From: an uncultured Erythrobacter sp.
Lineage (GTDB): Bacteria; Pseudomonadota; Alphaproteobacteria; Sphingomonadales; Sphingomonadaceae
NCBI GenBank assembly: GCA_947494705.1
Contig: CANLVN010000001.1
Coordinates: 248,001-312,000, forward strand
Length of the DNA: 64,000 nt
Direction: 5' to 3'
The translations under genes were made by a program, and so were the position numbers. The notes below the pieces were generated by a model. It was not told where the DNA came from and did not search any database. It saw only the letters and a program-made list of their open reading frames with translations. Of the stretch, positions 26,802-35,284 are shown one piece after another. The stretch's first letter is position 1, and the number at the start of each line of letters is the position of its first letter.

Positions 26802-28364
26802 CTATTTCAAACCTGCGGCTTCCATCAGCGCCTTCGTGCTTGCGTCGAAGTCGCCTTCTCCGGACTCGACCTCCTTCGCCATCTTCTTGCCGAGTTCCAC
26901 GCCGAACTGGTCGAAGGGGTTGATCCCCATTAGGACTGCTCCCGCGAAAACGCGATGCTCGTGGAAGGCGATCATCGCACCGAAGGTCGCGGCGTCGCAA
27001 TCGTCGAGCAGGATCGTCGCCGACGGACGGTCGCCCGCGAAGGCTCGCGCGGGGTCTTTGCCATCCGACGACATATTCCCCCCTGCCATCAATGCAGCAC
27101 CTTGCGCGAAGCAATTGGCTAGCAGTGACTTGTGGTGAGCAGGATCGAGTTCATCGCCGGGAGCGATGCTGGCGATGAAGTCGACCGGGGTCATGTGCGT
27201 GCCCTGGTGGAGCAGCTGGAACACTGCGTGTTGCGCATCGGTGCCTACCCCGCCCCATGTGATCGCGGCAGTCGGTCCATCCACCGGCTTGCCATCGAAG
27301 GTCACCGATTTGCCGTTCGATTCCATCTCAAGCTGTTGCAGGTAGTCAGGCAGCAGCGCCAGCCGCTCGTCATAGGCGAAGACCGCACGGGTCTGACAAC
27401 CGCGAACACGCGAATAATACAGGTCGCTGAATGCCGCCAGCAGCGGCCCATTGGCGCGGCCATCGTTCTTTCGGAAATGGCTGTCCATCGCCTGAGCTCC
27501 GCCGAGCATGGCTCGAAAATCTTCCATCCCCACTGCAAGCGCGACAGGGAAGCCAATGCTCGACCACAGCGAGTAACGCCCGCCCACGCTTTCCGGGAAA
27601 GGCAGGACGCGCGTTTCGTCGACTCCCCATTCGACCGCCTTCTCCGGATTTGCGGTCAACGCGACGACACGCCCGCTCGGATCGGTCACACCGCTGTCGG
27701 CCAGCCATTTCAAGGCGCTCGCTGCGTTGGTCATCGTCTCGGTCGTGGTGAAGGTCTTGGACGCCACCGCGATCAAGGTCGTCGCCGGATCGCAAGCCGC
27801 GAAAGCCTCCTCCAGCGCCAGCCCATCGATGTTCGAGACCACATGTACATCGACGCGTTTCAGGTCACGGGTCAGCGCGTCGACCGCGAGGTCCGGGCCG
27901 AGTGCCGAACCGCCGATCCCGATATGGATAAGGTGATTGACCTCGCCAAGCGCGCCCGCGTGGATTGCCTCGACCAGCATACCCATCCGTGCGAGCAGGG
28001 CTTCGGCCTCCTCGACATCCGCCTCCTGCCCGCTGCCGCGCATCGCGCCATGCGTTGCCGGCCGCCCCTCTGTCGGGTTGACGATTCCACCGCCGAACAG
28101 TGCCTCGCGCGCCGCATCGAACCCCGCAGCGTTCGTCATCTCCTCGAAAGCGTTCAGAACCGCATCGTCCAAATGCGTCTTCGACCAGTCGAGCCGGATG
28201 CCCACCGGGTCCGCGTCCTCTACAGTGAAATCGAGCCGCTGGCTGAGCTTTTCCACCCGTTCGCCATCGCTTTCGAACAGCTGTGCCAAACTCGGTCGAG
28301 GAAGAGCGGAAAGACGCTCCCACAAGGCGGTGATAGCGGCGTTATCGCGGGACTGTTCGATCAT
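26802..28364 (-). CDS. pgi: Glucose-6-phosphate isomerase
   Basis: A 520-residue cytosolic isomerase interconverting glucose-6-phosphate and fructose-6-phosphate. Signatures include HIGIGGSALGP, the PGI motif VGGRYSLWSSIG, EMESNGK (with the catalytic Glu) and a C-terminal ELGKKMAKEVE. It is shorter than the E. coli enzyme, as in many alphaproteobacteria. The ATG at 28364 (MIEQSRDN) is preferred to an upstream start eight codons earlier. It is divergent from lepB with 51 bp between the start codons, a shared promoter region. Confidence 0.95.
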   Translation of the reverse strand: MIEQSRDNAAITALWERLSALPRPSLAQLFESDGERVEKLSQRLDFTVEDADPVGIRLDWSKTHLDDAVLNAFEEMTNAAGFDAAREALFGGGIVNPTEGRPATHGAMRGSGQEADVEEAEALLARMGMLVEAIHAGALGEVNHLIHIGIGGSALGPDLAVDALTRDLKRVDVHVVSNIDGLALEEAFAACDPATTLIAVASKTFTTTETMTNAASALKWLADSGVTDPSGRVVALTANPEKAVEWGVDETRVLPFPESVGGRYSLWSSIGFPVALAVGMEDFRAMLGGAQAMDSHFRKNDGRANGPLLAAFSDLYYSRVRGCQTRAVFAYDERLALLPDYLQQLEMESNGKSVTFDGKPVDGPTAAITWGGVGTDAQHAVFQLLHQGTHMTPVDFIASIAPGDELDPAHHKSLLANCFAQGAALMAGGNMSSDGKDPARAFAGDRPSATILLDDCDAATFGAMIAFHEHRVFAGAVLMGINPFDQFGVELGKKMAKEVESGEGDFDASTKALMEAAGLK

Positions 28365-28415
28365 CGGGGCAAAACCTCTATGCTGCAATGACCCACGCGA
28401 CTAAGGGGAGTGGTG

Positions 28416-29285
28416 ATGGATGTTAAGACCCAATCTCCCGAGGCCCAGTCCGCCAAGGCGATGCAGCACCCTGCGAAAAAGACACGCGGGCAGACCGCAG
28501 ATGAGCCCACTGAGACCCTCGCAAGCTTTGCAGTCTTCGTGCTCAAGCTGGTCGTCGCTGTCTTGGTTTTCCGGATTTTCATCTTCACGCCGTTCACCAT
28601 TCCCAGCGAAAGCATGCTGCCTCGCCTGCAGAACGGCGACTTCCTGCTCGCCGCCAAATGGCCCTATGGCTATTCGAACTATTCGCTGCCCTACAATGCG
28701 CCGCTTCTGCCCGGGCGTATTTTTGGCGGTGAGCCCGCGCGCGGCGACGTGGTTATCTTCAAGCATCCGGTGGACGAGACCGACTACGTCAAGCGCGTGA
28801 TTGGCCTGCCCGGCGACACCGTGGCGCTGCGCGGGGGCCAGGTTTTCCTGAATGGCGAGCCACTGCCACGCGAGCCGATGGCGGATTTCGAGATTGCGAT
28901 CTCGCCGAACACCGGATGCGCATGGGGCGGGATCGAGACGACGAACGCAGCAGGTGAGCTGGTCTGCCGCTATAACCGCTTCCGCGAGACATTGCCTGGC
29001 GGACGCTCCTATGAGGTACTCGATTTCGGCCCTTACAGCGGCGACGACTATGCGCCGCGTATCATCCCCGAAGGCCACCTGTTCGTGATGGGCGACAACC
29101 GCGACAATTCGCGCGACAGCCGGTTTGAGGCGCGGGCGGGCGATGCGGTCGGCATCCTGCCGCAAGACCTGCTGGTGGGGCGCGCCAGCATCATCATGTT
29201 CTCAACCGATGGCAGCGCCGAATGGCTCAATCCGGTTAGCTGGTTCACCGCCACTCGCTGGGAGCGGATCGGGGACGTGATATGA
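28416..29285 (+). CDS. lepB: Signal peptidase I
   Basis: A 289-residue membrane protease that removes signal peptides. One N-terminal membrane segment (about 38-58) precedes the catalytic domain. The nucleophile is S66 in PSESM and the general-base lysine is K126 in DYVKRVIGLPGD; the C-terminal box GHLFVMGDNRDNSRDSR is intact. ATG 28416 follows GGGGAG by five bases; two GTGs just before it are alternatives. The stop overlaps the rnc start, so lepB-rnc-era form an operon as in many proteobacteria. Confidence 0.95.
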   Translation: MDVKTQSPEAQSAKAMQHPAKKTRGQTADEPTETLASFAVFVLKLVVAVLVFRIFIFTPFTIPSESMLPRLQNGDFLLAAKWPYGYSNYSLPYNAPLLPGRIFGGEPARGDVVIFKHPVDETDYVKRVIGLPGDTVALRGGQVFLNGEPLPREPMADFEIAISPNTGCAWGGIETTNAAGELVCRYNRFRETLPGGRSYEVLDFGPYSGDDYAPRIIPEGHLFVMGDNRDNSRDSRFEARAGDAVGILPQDLLVGRASIIMFSTDGSAEWLNPVSWFTATRWERIGDVI

Positions 29286-29980
29286 GCGAACTCGCGCTCG
29301 AAACCCGCAATTGGCTCATCGCAACCGGCTTCACGGTCAAGGACGAATCCATCTGGCTCGAAGCGCTGACTCACGGAAGCTTCAATTCGGGTGGGTCGGG
29401 TCAGTCGAGCGCCGATACTAAGGATTATCAAAGGCTCGAATTCCTTGGCGACCGCGTGCTTGGCCTGTCGGTTGCAAGCTGGCTCTACAGCGCAAGCACT
29501 CGCAAGGAGGGGCAGCTTTCACAGCGCCTCAACGCCTTGGTCAGCGGGCGCACCTGTGCCCGGATCGCGCGCAGCATCGGCATGGCCGACCACCTGCTGC
29601 TTGGGAAGCAGGCGCGCGAGGATGGCGGGGCGGACAGCGATAATATCCTGGGCGACGTCATGGAAGCGGTTATCGGCGCGAACTTCCTCGACAATGGCTA
29701 CGAGGCAACGCGCGACGTGATCTATGCGCTTTGGGACAGCCAATTGTCAGGCGATGCCGGCAAGGCAAAACATCCCAAGAGCGCTCTGCAGGAATGGGCG
29801 GCAGGCAACAAGCGCGCCATGCCCCAGTACGAGGTTACGGCGCGCAGCGGACCTGATCACGCGTCACGCTTCACTGTACAGGTCAGCATCCACAACGTCG
29901 GCACGGCCGAGGCCACCGCAACAAGCAAACACGAGGCCGAGAAACTGGCCGCACAGGCATTCCTGGAGAAATTCGGTTGA
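29282..29980 (+). CDS. rnc: Ribonuclease III
   Basis: A 232-residue double-strand-specific endoribonuclease that processes rRNA precursors and some mRNAs. The catalytic signature is RLEFLGDRVLGL at about 50-61 (with Arg where many family members have Ser), plus DNILGDVMEAVIGANFLDNG. The C-terminal double-stranded RNA-binding domain occupies about 160-232 (KSALQEWAAGN, EKLAAQAFLEKFG). Start and stop both overlap their neighbours by a few bases (ATGA-type), so it is translated with lepB and era. Confidence 0.96.
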   Translation: MSELALETRNWLIATGFTVKDESIWLEALTHGSFNSGGSGQSSADTKDYQRLEFLGDRVLGLSVASWLYSASTRKEGQLSQRLNALVSGRTCARIARSIGMADHLLLGKQAREDGGADSDNILGDVMEAVIGANFLDNGYEATRDVIYALWDSQLSGDAGKAKHPKSALQEWAAGNKRAMPQYEVTARSGPDHASRFTVQVSIHNVGTAEATATSKHEAEKLAAQAFLEKFG

Positions 29981-30879
29981 TACAGCAGCAGACAAAATGC
30001 GGCGTGGTTGCCGTGATCGGCGCACCCAATGCGGGAAAGTCGACCCTGGTGAACCAACTCGTGGGCCAGAAGGTCGCGATCACGAGCGCCAAGGCTCAGA
30101 CGACGCGCGCGCGAATGCTGGGGATCGCGCTGTACGCCAATGTCCAGATGATCCTGGTCGACACGCCCGGCATCTTCGCGCCCAAGCGTCGCCTCGACCG
30201 CGCGATGGTTTCCGCCGCATGGGAGGGAGCCGATAGCGCCGATGCACTGCTTTTGATCGTGGACCCGATCAAGCAGCGTCGGCATGAACTGGAGCCGCTG
30301 CTCGAAACGCTGGAGAAACGGCCCGAGCGCAAGATCCTGATCCTCAACAAGGTCGATAAGGCCAAGAAAGAGCCGCTGCTCGCGCTGGCGCAAGAGCTGG
30401 GCGAGAGGGTGGCGTTCGAGGAGATTTTCTTCGTCTCCGCGCTCACAGGCGACGGGGTGGAAGACATGAAGGAAGCGCTCGCGCGGATGATGCCGGATGG
30501 GCCGTGGATGTACCCCGAAGATCAGGTGTCGGACGCGCCCGAACGGCTGTTGGCGGCAGAGATTACCCGAGAACAACTCTACGCACAGCTGCACGAGGAG
30601 CTGCCCTATGACAGCGCCGTGCGCCCCGAACTGTTCAAGCACCGCCCGGACGGCAGCCTTGAAATCCATCAACAGATCCTGGTCGCGCGGGATAACCAGC
30701 GCGCCATCGTGCTCGGCAAGGGTGGCAGCAAGATCAAGTCCATCGGCGAGGCCGCGCGCAAGGAACTGACCGAAGTGCTGGGCGTGAAGGTCCACCTGTT
30801 CCTGCATGTGAAGGTGCTGGAAAACTGGTCGGAGGACAAAGAAGTCTTCGAGGAGATGGGGCTGGACTGGGTGCGGTGA
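29977..30879 (+). CDS. era: GTPase Era
   Basis: A 300-residue GTPase that binds 16S rRNA and helps assemble the small ribosomal subunit. The G motifs are seen in order: GAPNAGKST (G1), the T of switch I, DTPG (G3), NKVD (G4) and SALTG (G5). The KH RNA-binding domain follows (RQAI-type: NQRAIVLGKGGSKIKSIG). The start is a TTG that overlaps the rnc stop and has a GGAG site eight bases upstream; no ATG exists before the G1 motif. Confidence 0.94.
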   Translation: MIQQQTKCGVVAVIGAPNAGKSTLVNQLVGQKVAITSAKAQTTRARMLGIALYANVQMILVDTPGIFAPKRRLDRAMVSAAWEGADSADALLLIVDPIKQRRHELEPLLETLEKRPERKILILNKVDKAKKEPLLALAQELGERVAFEEIFFVSALTGDGVEDMKEALARMMPDGPWMYPEDQVSDAPERLLAAEITREQLYAQLHEELPYDSAVRPELFKHRPDGSLEIHQQILVARDNQRAIVLGKGGSKIKSIGEAARKELTEVLGVKVHLFLHVKVLENWSEDKEVFEEMGLDWVR

Positions 30880-31445
30880 TGAGGCTTCACTCTATGACCA
30901 AGGTTTTGTGCGTTTTCGCAGCAGGGTTGGCCATAGCCGCCGCGAAGGACGAACCGTCGCTACCCACGGCTGAACCTTGTGCGGCAGCTGCCGCCTATAT
31001 CAAGCATTTGCTGCAAAGCGAAGGTTTCAACAATTCGAAGACTGTGATCCTCGATAGACAGCCGGAAAGTGTTTTCGAGTATTCAAAGTATGCCGAAGAG
31101 ATCCTCGAAAGCCCTCACCCTCTTTCGATAGCCTATCGCCAACTCGAGAGCAGAAAAGACGAAAAAATCCACGAGGTTTGTCCAGACCTGATCAGTAAAT
31201 TCGATCGGCTGCGTCTTATAAGCGAAGATCACGATCCGTCGGCAAACGAAATCCAAATCGGCGAATATGAGTGGATTTATCTCAGCCTATCGGTGCCCGG
31301 GATATCGGCTAACGGTAAAAGCGCGATTTTGGCCGCAGGTGTCGTTTTCGCTGGTCTTGATGGCTACGGAGTCGAGGCAATGCTCGTTAAGGGTGCAGAT
31401 GGCAATTGGCAGTTCGAGGAGGATCGCGGCACGTGGATCAGCTAA
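30879..31445 (+). CDS. Exported protein, unknown function
   Basis: A 188-residue protein (or 183 from the ATG at 30894) with a signal peptide (MTKVLCVFAAGLAIAAA) and a mixed alpha/beta mature part containing two cysteines. I do not recognise a family. It overlaps the era stop, so it may ride on the lepB-rnc-era transcript. GC and codon use are visibly lower than in the neighbours (many AAA, GAA, TTC and ATA codons), a hint of more recent acquisition or weak expression. Confidence 0.6.
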   Translation: MRLHSMTKVLCVFAAGLAIAAAKDEPSLPTAEPCAAAAAYIKHLLQSEGFNNSKTVILDRQPESVFEYSKYAEEILESPHPLSIAYRQLESRKDEKIHEVCPDLISKFDRLRLISEDHDPSANEIQIGEYEWIYLSLSVPGISANGKSAILAAGVVFAGLDGYGVEAMLVKGADGNWQFEEDRGTWIS

Positions 31446-31517
31446 GTCGCTGCGCTCTTCCCAATTTCGTCATCTCAGAAAAAGCTGGATTGACATATAG
31501 CGGGCAATAGCGCGCTC

Positions 31518-32039
31518 TTACCCCCGCCCCAGCTTCTCGAGCTTCGCCTTCAATGTCGCCTCGTCGAACGGCTTTGTAATATAGTCGTCCGCCCCGGCCT
31601 TGATGCCTGCATGCACGTCGGCAGCGCGGTTCTTTGAGGTGCAGAACACCACCACCGGCGCCTTGGGCGTCGGGATCGCGCGCAGTTTGGTGACGAATTC
31701 GAGGCCGTCCATTTCGGGCATGTCCCAATCGGTCAGCACGAGGTGCGGCATCGATCTCTTGCAGCGGGCCAGCGCCTCTTCGCCGTCCTGCGCCTCTACC
31801 GGCACATAGCCGAGCGTCTTTGCGATCTTGCTGGATACTTTCCGGATGACACGGCTGTCGTCGACGATCAGGCAGACCTTCTGTTCGGCCTGCTTCGCCT
31901 GGACAGGTGCTCCGCCATCGCGTTCGGCCTTGGCGGCCTGGACGATGGAGTCGACATCGTCTGTCGATCCGGAAGCAGGCTGTGCTACCTCGCCGCTTAC
32001 CGGATCGATCAGGTCGGCCACGTCCTCGGGCGTTTCCAC
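31518..32039 (-). CDS. Response-regulator receiver protein with N-terminal extension
   Basis: A 173-residue protein from the nearest canonical start (GTG). The C-terminal 120 residues are a CheY-type receiver: VCLIVDDSRVIRK (acidic pocket), LTDWDMPEMDG (phospho-Asp in LTD), FCTSK and DDYITKPF (the conserved Lys). There is no output domain; the N-terminal 50 residues are acidic and probably disordered. The reading frame stays open and protein-like for 45 more codons upstream to an ATT at 32174 or a CTG at 32165, after a GGGGAGG site, so the true protein may be about 215-218 residues. It overlaps or follows the small conserved gene. Confidence 0.82.
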   Translation of the reverse strand: METPEDVADLIDPVSGEVAQPASGSTDDVDSIVQAAKAERDGGAPVQAKQAEQKVCLIVDDSRVIRKVSSKIAKTLGYVPVEAQDGEEALARCKRSMPHLVLTDWDMPEMDGLEFVTKLRAIPTPKAPVVVFCTSKNRAADVHAGIKAGADDYITKPFDEATLKAKLEKLGRG

Positions 32040-32161
32040 CGGATCGCCTTCAGGCAGCTCCGCTTCGCGTGCGCGGTTGCGCTCGGCATTTGCGAGCTTT
32101 TCGACCAGCGTCTTGCCTTCGAGATCCCTGGCCTTCTTGTGAGGGCCGGTCGTGCGTTTGA

Positions 32162-32485
32162 TCAGATTTTGAATGGTTTTGCCTCCCCGCCAAGCACCGC
32201 GAAATGCTCTTCGCCGGCCAGGTCGTGGCTTGCGTCTTCATCATAGGAGGCTGCAACCGCGGGAGGATCACCAGCGTCCTCTTCCGGGGTCATGCAGACG
32301 TGAAGATAGGGCATCCAGACGTCGCCGAACTCGGCCTTCTGGTACCATACGTCGAGCACGTCGTAGCTCGCCCACATGCCGTCCGGCTCGCGCAGGCGGA
32401 GCCCTTCGCCGATGCGGGGTACCGCAGCGAAACGCATCCTCGCCTGCGTCTGGTGTGTTTCGTTCTGGACTTCGATCTCGATCAC
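32162..32485 (-). CDS. Conserved hypothetical protein, PilZ-like size
   Basis: A 107-residue protein starting at a GTG after AGGAATCAATGCC, which is better than the TTG that would extend it by 13 residues. The sequence has a beta-rich start (EIEVQNETHQTQARMRFAAVP), a YDVLDVWYQK strand and an acidic, low-complexity C-terminal third. I do not recognise a family; the size and beta-strand pattern recall small PilZ-like or ligand-binding domains but the RxxxR motif is missing. Its end overlaps the probable start of the response regulator, so they are likely one unit. Confidence 0.58.
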   Translation of the reverse strand: MIEIEVQNETHQTQARMRFAAVPRIGEGLRLREPDGMWASYDVLDVWYQKAEFGDVWMPYLHVCMTPEEDAGDPPAVAASYDEDASHDLAGEEHFAVLGGEAKPFKI

Positions 32486-32576
32486 GGCATTGATTCCTGT
32501 TCCGAAAGGGAAACTAGGACACAATGCTAAACGATTTATGAGCGAGACCGATTGCGCGCGCGGTCCAGTTCGCTGG

Positions 32577-35186
32577 TCACTCTTCGGACTTGGCTTTTGA
32601 CGTCGATGCAGCCTTTTTCGCAGGGCTCTTCTTCGCCGCCGTCTTCTTCTTGGCCGGAGCTTTCTTCTTCGCGGGAGCCTTCTTGCGGGTCTTTTTCTTC
32701 GCCGGTCCCTTGGCTGCGCGTGCGTCGATCAGTTCGATCGCTTTGGCTGCCTCGATGTCCTCGGGCTTGATGTCCTTGGGGATCGTCGCGTTGGTCGTGC
32801 CATCGGTCACGTAAGGGCCATAGCGTCCCGGCATGACCCGGATCTCACCGCCACTGGTCGGGTGCTCGCCGAGAGTCTTGATCGGCTCGGCCTTGCCCCG
32901 TGCACCGCCTCGCTTCTGCTGCGCCTGGGCGAGCAGGTCTACGGCCCGGTTCATGCCAATCTCGAAGATCTCGGCGTGGTTCTGAAGACTACCATAAACG
33001 GGCTTGCCCTCGGCGTTATTGGTGCGGACCGCCGGGCCATAGCGCCATGCGCCTGCCTCGATGGGGTTGCCCCATTCGGGGTGGTCGCCAAGGATCAGCG
33101 GCAGATCGAGCAGCTTGATCGCCCATTCGAGGTCGAAGTCGTCGAGCTCCTTGGGGATCGAGGCGCGCTTCTTCTCACCGTCGACTTCCATCTCGACATA
33201 GGGACCGAAACGACCGGACTTGCGGTGAATCTCGGCGCCGGTTTCAGGATGCTGACCCATCAGGCCGTCTTCGGCAGGATCCGCGCCATCCGCACCCGGT
33301 TGGGCAAAGCGGCGGGTGTATTTGCACTCGGGATAATTCTGGCAGGCGATGAAAGCACCGAACTTGCCACCACGGAGCGACAGGCGACCGCCCTCTCGCC
33401 CTTCCTGTTCGCATAGCGGGCAGAAGCGGGAATCCTTTCCGTCTTCGCGCGGCGGGAAGAGGTAGTCGGAGAGGTATTCGTCGAGCGCCTCGGTTACCTC
33501 GCTCGGCAACTTCTCCATGATCTCTTCGGTCTTCGGCTTGAAGTCGCGCCAGAACTTGGCAAGCAGCGCCTTGTAGTCCTCACGCCCGTCCGAGACCGTG
33601 TCGAGCTCTTCCTCCAACTCGGCGGTGAAATCATAGGCGACATAGGTCGGGAAGAACCGTTCAAGGAAAGACGTCAGCAACCGCCCCGATTCCTCGGCAA
33701 AGAACCGCTTGCTCTCCACACGCACATAGGCGCGGTCGCGCAGTGTCTGGATGGTCGAGGCATAGGTCGAAGGACGCCCGATGCCGAGCTCCTCGAGCCG
33801 CTTGACCAGCGACGCTTCGGAAAAGCGCGGCGGCGGTTGGGTGAAGTGCTGCGTCGCCTCGACCGCTTGCTTGACCGGCAGATCGCCCGCCTTGAGCGCT
33901 GGGAGCAGGCCGTCTTCGTCCTCCTCCTTGTCGTCGAAGCCTTCCTGATACACCGCGAAGAAGCCGGGGAAGACGACGACCTGACCGGTGGCGCGCAGCT
34001 CGTGCTGGCCAGTCCCATCGCGCAGCGTAACAGTGGTGCGTTCCAGTTGCGCGGTTGCCATCTGGCTGGCCATCGCGCGTTTCCAGATCAGCGAATAGAG
34101 CTTGGCTTCGTCGCCGCTGGCAAAGCGGTCCTTGGAGAAATCGGTTGGCCGGATCGCCTCGTGCGCTTCCTGCGCATTCTTGGCCTTGGTCGCGTAGAAA
34201 CGCGGTTTTTCGGGGCAATAGCTTGCTTCGTACCGATCGCCGATCGCCTGGCGGCACGCAGCGATGGCCGATCCGTCCATCTGCACGCCGTCGGTCCGCA
34301 TATACGTGATCGCGCCCGCTTCGTAGAGACGCTGCGCGGTGCTCATCGTCTGGCTGGCGGAGAAGCCGAGCTTGCGCGCGGCTTCCTGCTGCATGGTCGA
34401 GGTGGTGAACGGAGGCGCGGGGTTGCGCTTCAGAGGTTTCTTCTCGACATCCTCAACGGTGAAGCGGCCCTGCTCTACGGCGGCCTTGGCCTCCATCGCG
34501 ATGCCCTCTTCGCCGAGGCTCAGCTTATCCAGCTTCTCGCCCTTGAAGCGCACCAGCCGCGCGTCGAACTGCGTGGCATCGTGTTCCAGCTTGGCGAGGA
34601 CCGACCAGTATTCGTCCGGCCGGAAAGCCTCGATTTCGCGCTCGCGCTCGACAATCAGGCGTAGCGCCACCGACTGCACGCGGCCCGCCGACTTCGCACC
34701 CGGCAGCTTGCGCCAAAGGACAGGCGAAAGGGTAAAGCCGAACAGGTAATCCAACGCGCGGCGGCCCAGATAGGCGTCGATCAGCGGCTGATCGAGTTCG
34801 CGCGGCGACTTCATCGCGTCGGTCACCGCCTGCTTGGTGATCGCGTTGAAGGTCACGCGGTCCACCTTGGTCGGCAGGGCCTTGCGCTTCTTCAGCAGGT
34901 CGAGGACGTGCCAGCTGATGGCCTCGCCTTCCCGGTCGGGGTCAGTTGCGAGCACTAGGCGAGAAGCTTCCTTTGCGGCGTCGGCAATGGCCTTCACCTG
35001 CTCGCGGTTGCGCTTATCGGAGTAGACCTCCCAGTCCATCGCGAAGTCCTCGTCCGGACGCACGCTGCCATCCTTGGGTGGCAGGTCGCGGACATGACCG
35101 TAGCTGGCGAGGACCTTGAAGTCCGCGCCCAGATATTTCTCGATGGTCTTCGCCTTGGCCGGCGACTCGACGATGACAAGCTGCAT
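32577..35186 (-). CDS. topA: DNA topoisomerase I
   Basis: An 869-residue type IA topoisomerase that relaxes negative supercoils. The Toprim domain (QLVIVESPAKAKTIEKYLG, DPDREGEAISWH) is followed by the cap region and the active-site tyrosine in AITYMRTDGVQM. Zn-finger-like cysteines follow in FCPLCEQEG and ACQNYPECKYTRRF. The last 60 residues are a Lys/Ala-rich tail of repeated AKKK/APAKK units resembling histone H1, typical of alphaproteobacterial TopA. It lies 98 bp after dprA on the same strand. A 20-nt alternating purine-pyrimidine tract sits just before the start codon. Confidence 0.96.
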   Translation of the reverse strand: MQLVIVESPAKAKTIEKYLGADFKVLASYGHVRDLPPKDGSVRPDEDFAMDWEVYSDKRNREQVKAIADAAKEASRLVLATDPDREGEAISWHVLDLLKKRKALPTKVDRVTFNAITKQAVTDAMKSPRELDQPLIDAYLGRRALDYLFGFTLSPVLWRKLPGAKSAGRVQSVALRLIVEREREIEAFRPDEYWSVLAKLEHDATQFDARLVRFKGEKLDKLSLGEEGIAMEAKAAVEQGRFTVEDVEKKPLKRNPAPPFTTSTMQQEAARKLGFSASQTMSTAQRLYEAGAITYMRTDGVQMDGSAIAACRQAIGDRYEASYCPEKPRFYATKAKNAQEAHEAIRPTDFSKDRFASGDEAKLYSLIWKRAMASQMATAQLERTTVTLRDGTGQHELRATGQVVVFPGFFAVYQEGFDDKEEDEDGLLPALKAGDLPVKQAVEATQHFTQPPPRFSEASLVKRLEELGIGRPSTYASTIQTLRDRAYVRVESKRFFAEESGRLLTSFLERFFPTYVAYDFTAELEEELDTVSDGREDYKALLAKFWRDFKPKTEEIMEKLPSEVTEALDEYLSDYLFPPREDGKDSRFCPLCEQEGREGGRLSLRGGKFGAFIACQNYPECKYTRRFAQPGADGADPAEDGLMGQHPETGAEIHRKSGRFGPYVEMEVDGEKKRASIPKELDDFDLEWAIKLLDLPLILGDHPEWGNPIEAGAWRYGPAVRTNNAEGKPVYGSLQNHAEIFEIGMNRAVDLLAQAQQKRGGARGKAEPIKTLGEHPTSGGEIRVMPGRYGPYVTDGTTNATIPKDIKPEDIEAAKAIELIDARAAKGPAKKKTRKKAPAKKKAPAKKKTAAKKSPAKKAASTSKAKSEE

Positions 35187-35205
35187 GGGAGAGTTCTGAT
35201 TTCCT

Positions 35206-35225
35206 TACGTGTGTACGTACGCGCG
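35206..35225. other. 20-nt alternating purine-pyrimidine tract upstream of topA
   Basis: Twenty consecutive bases alternate pyrimidine and purine without a break (TACGTGTGTA then CGTACGCGCG), 20 bases before the topA start codon. Such tracts can adopt the Z-form under negative supercoiling. Position in the leader/promoter of the gene for the relaxing topoisomerase is suggestive; no function is demonstrated by the sequence. Confidence 0.5.
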
Positions 35226-35284
35226 AGAGTGGGGCCGGTTCTGCGAAAGCGTCAAGTAGGCTCCGCAAACCGGCGCAGCAAGGC

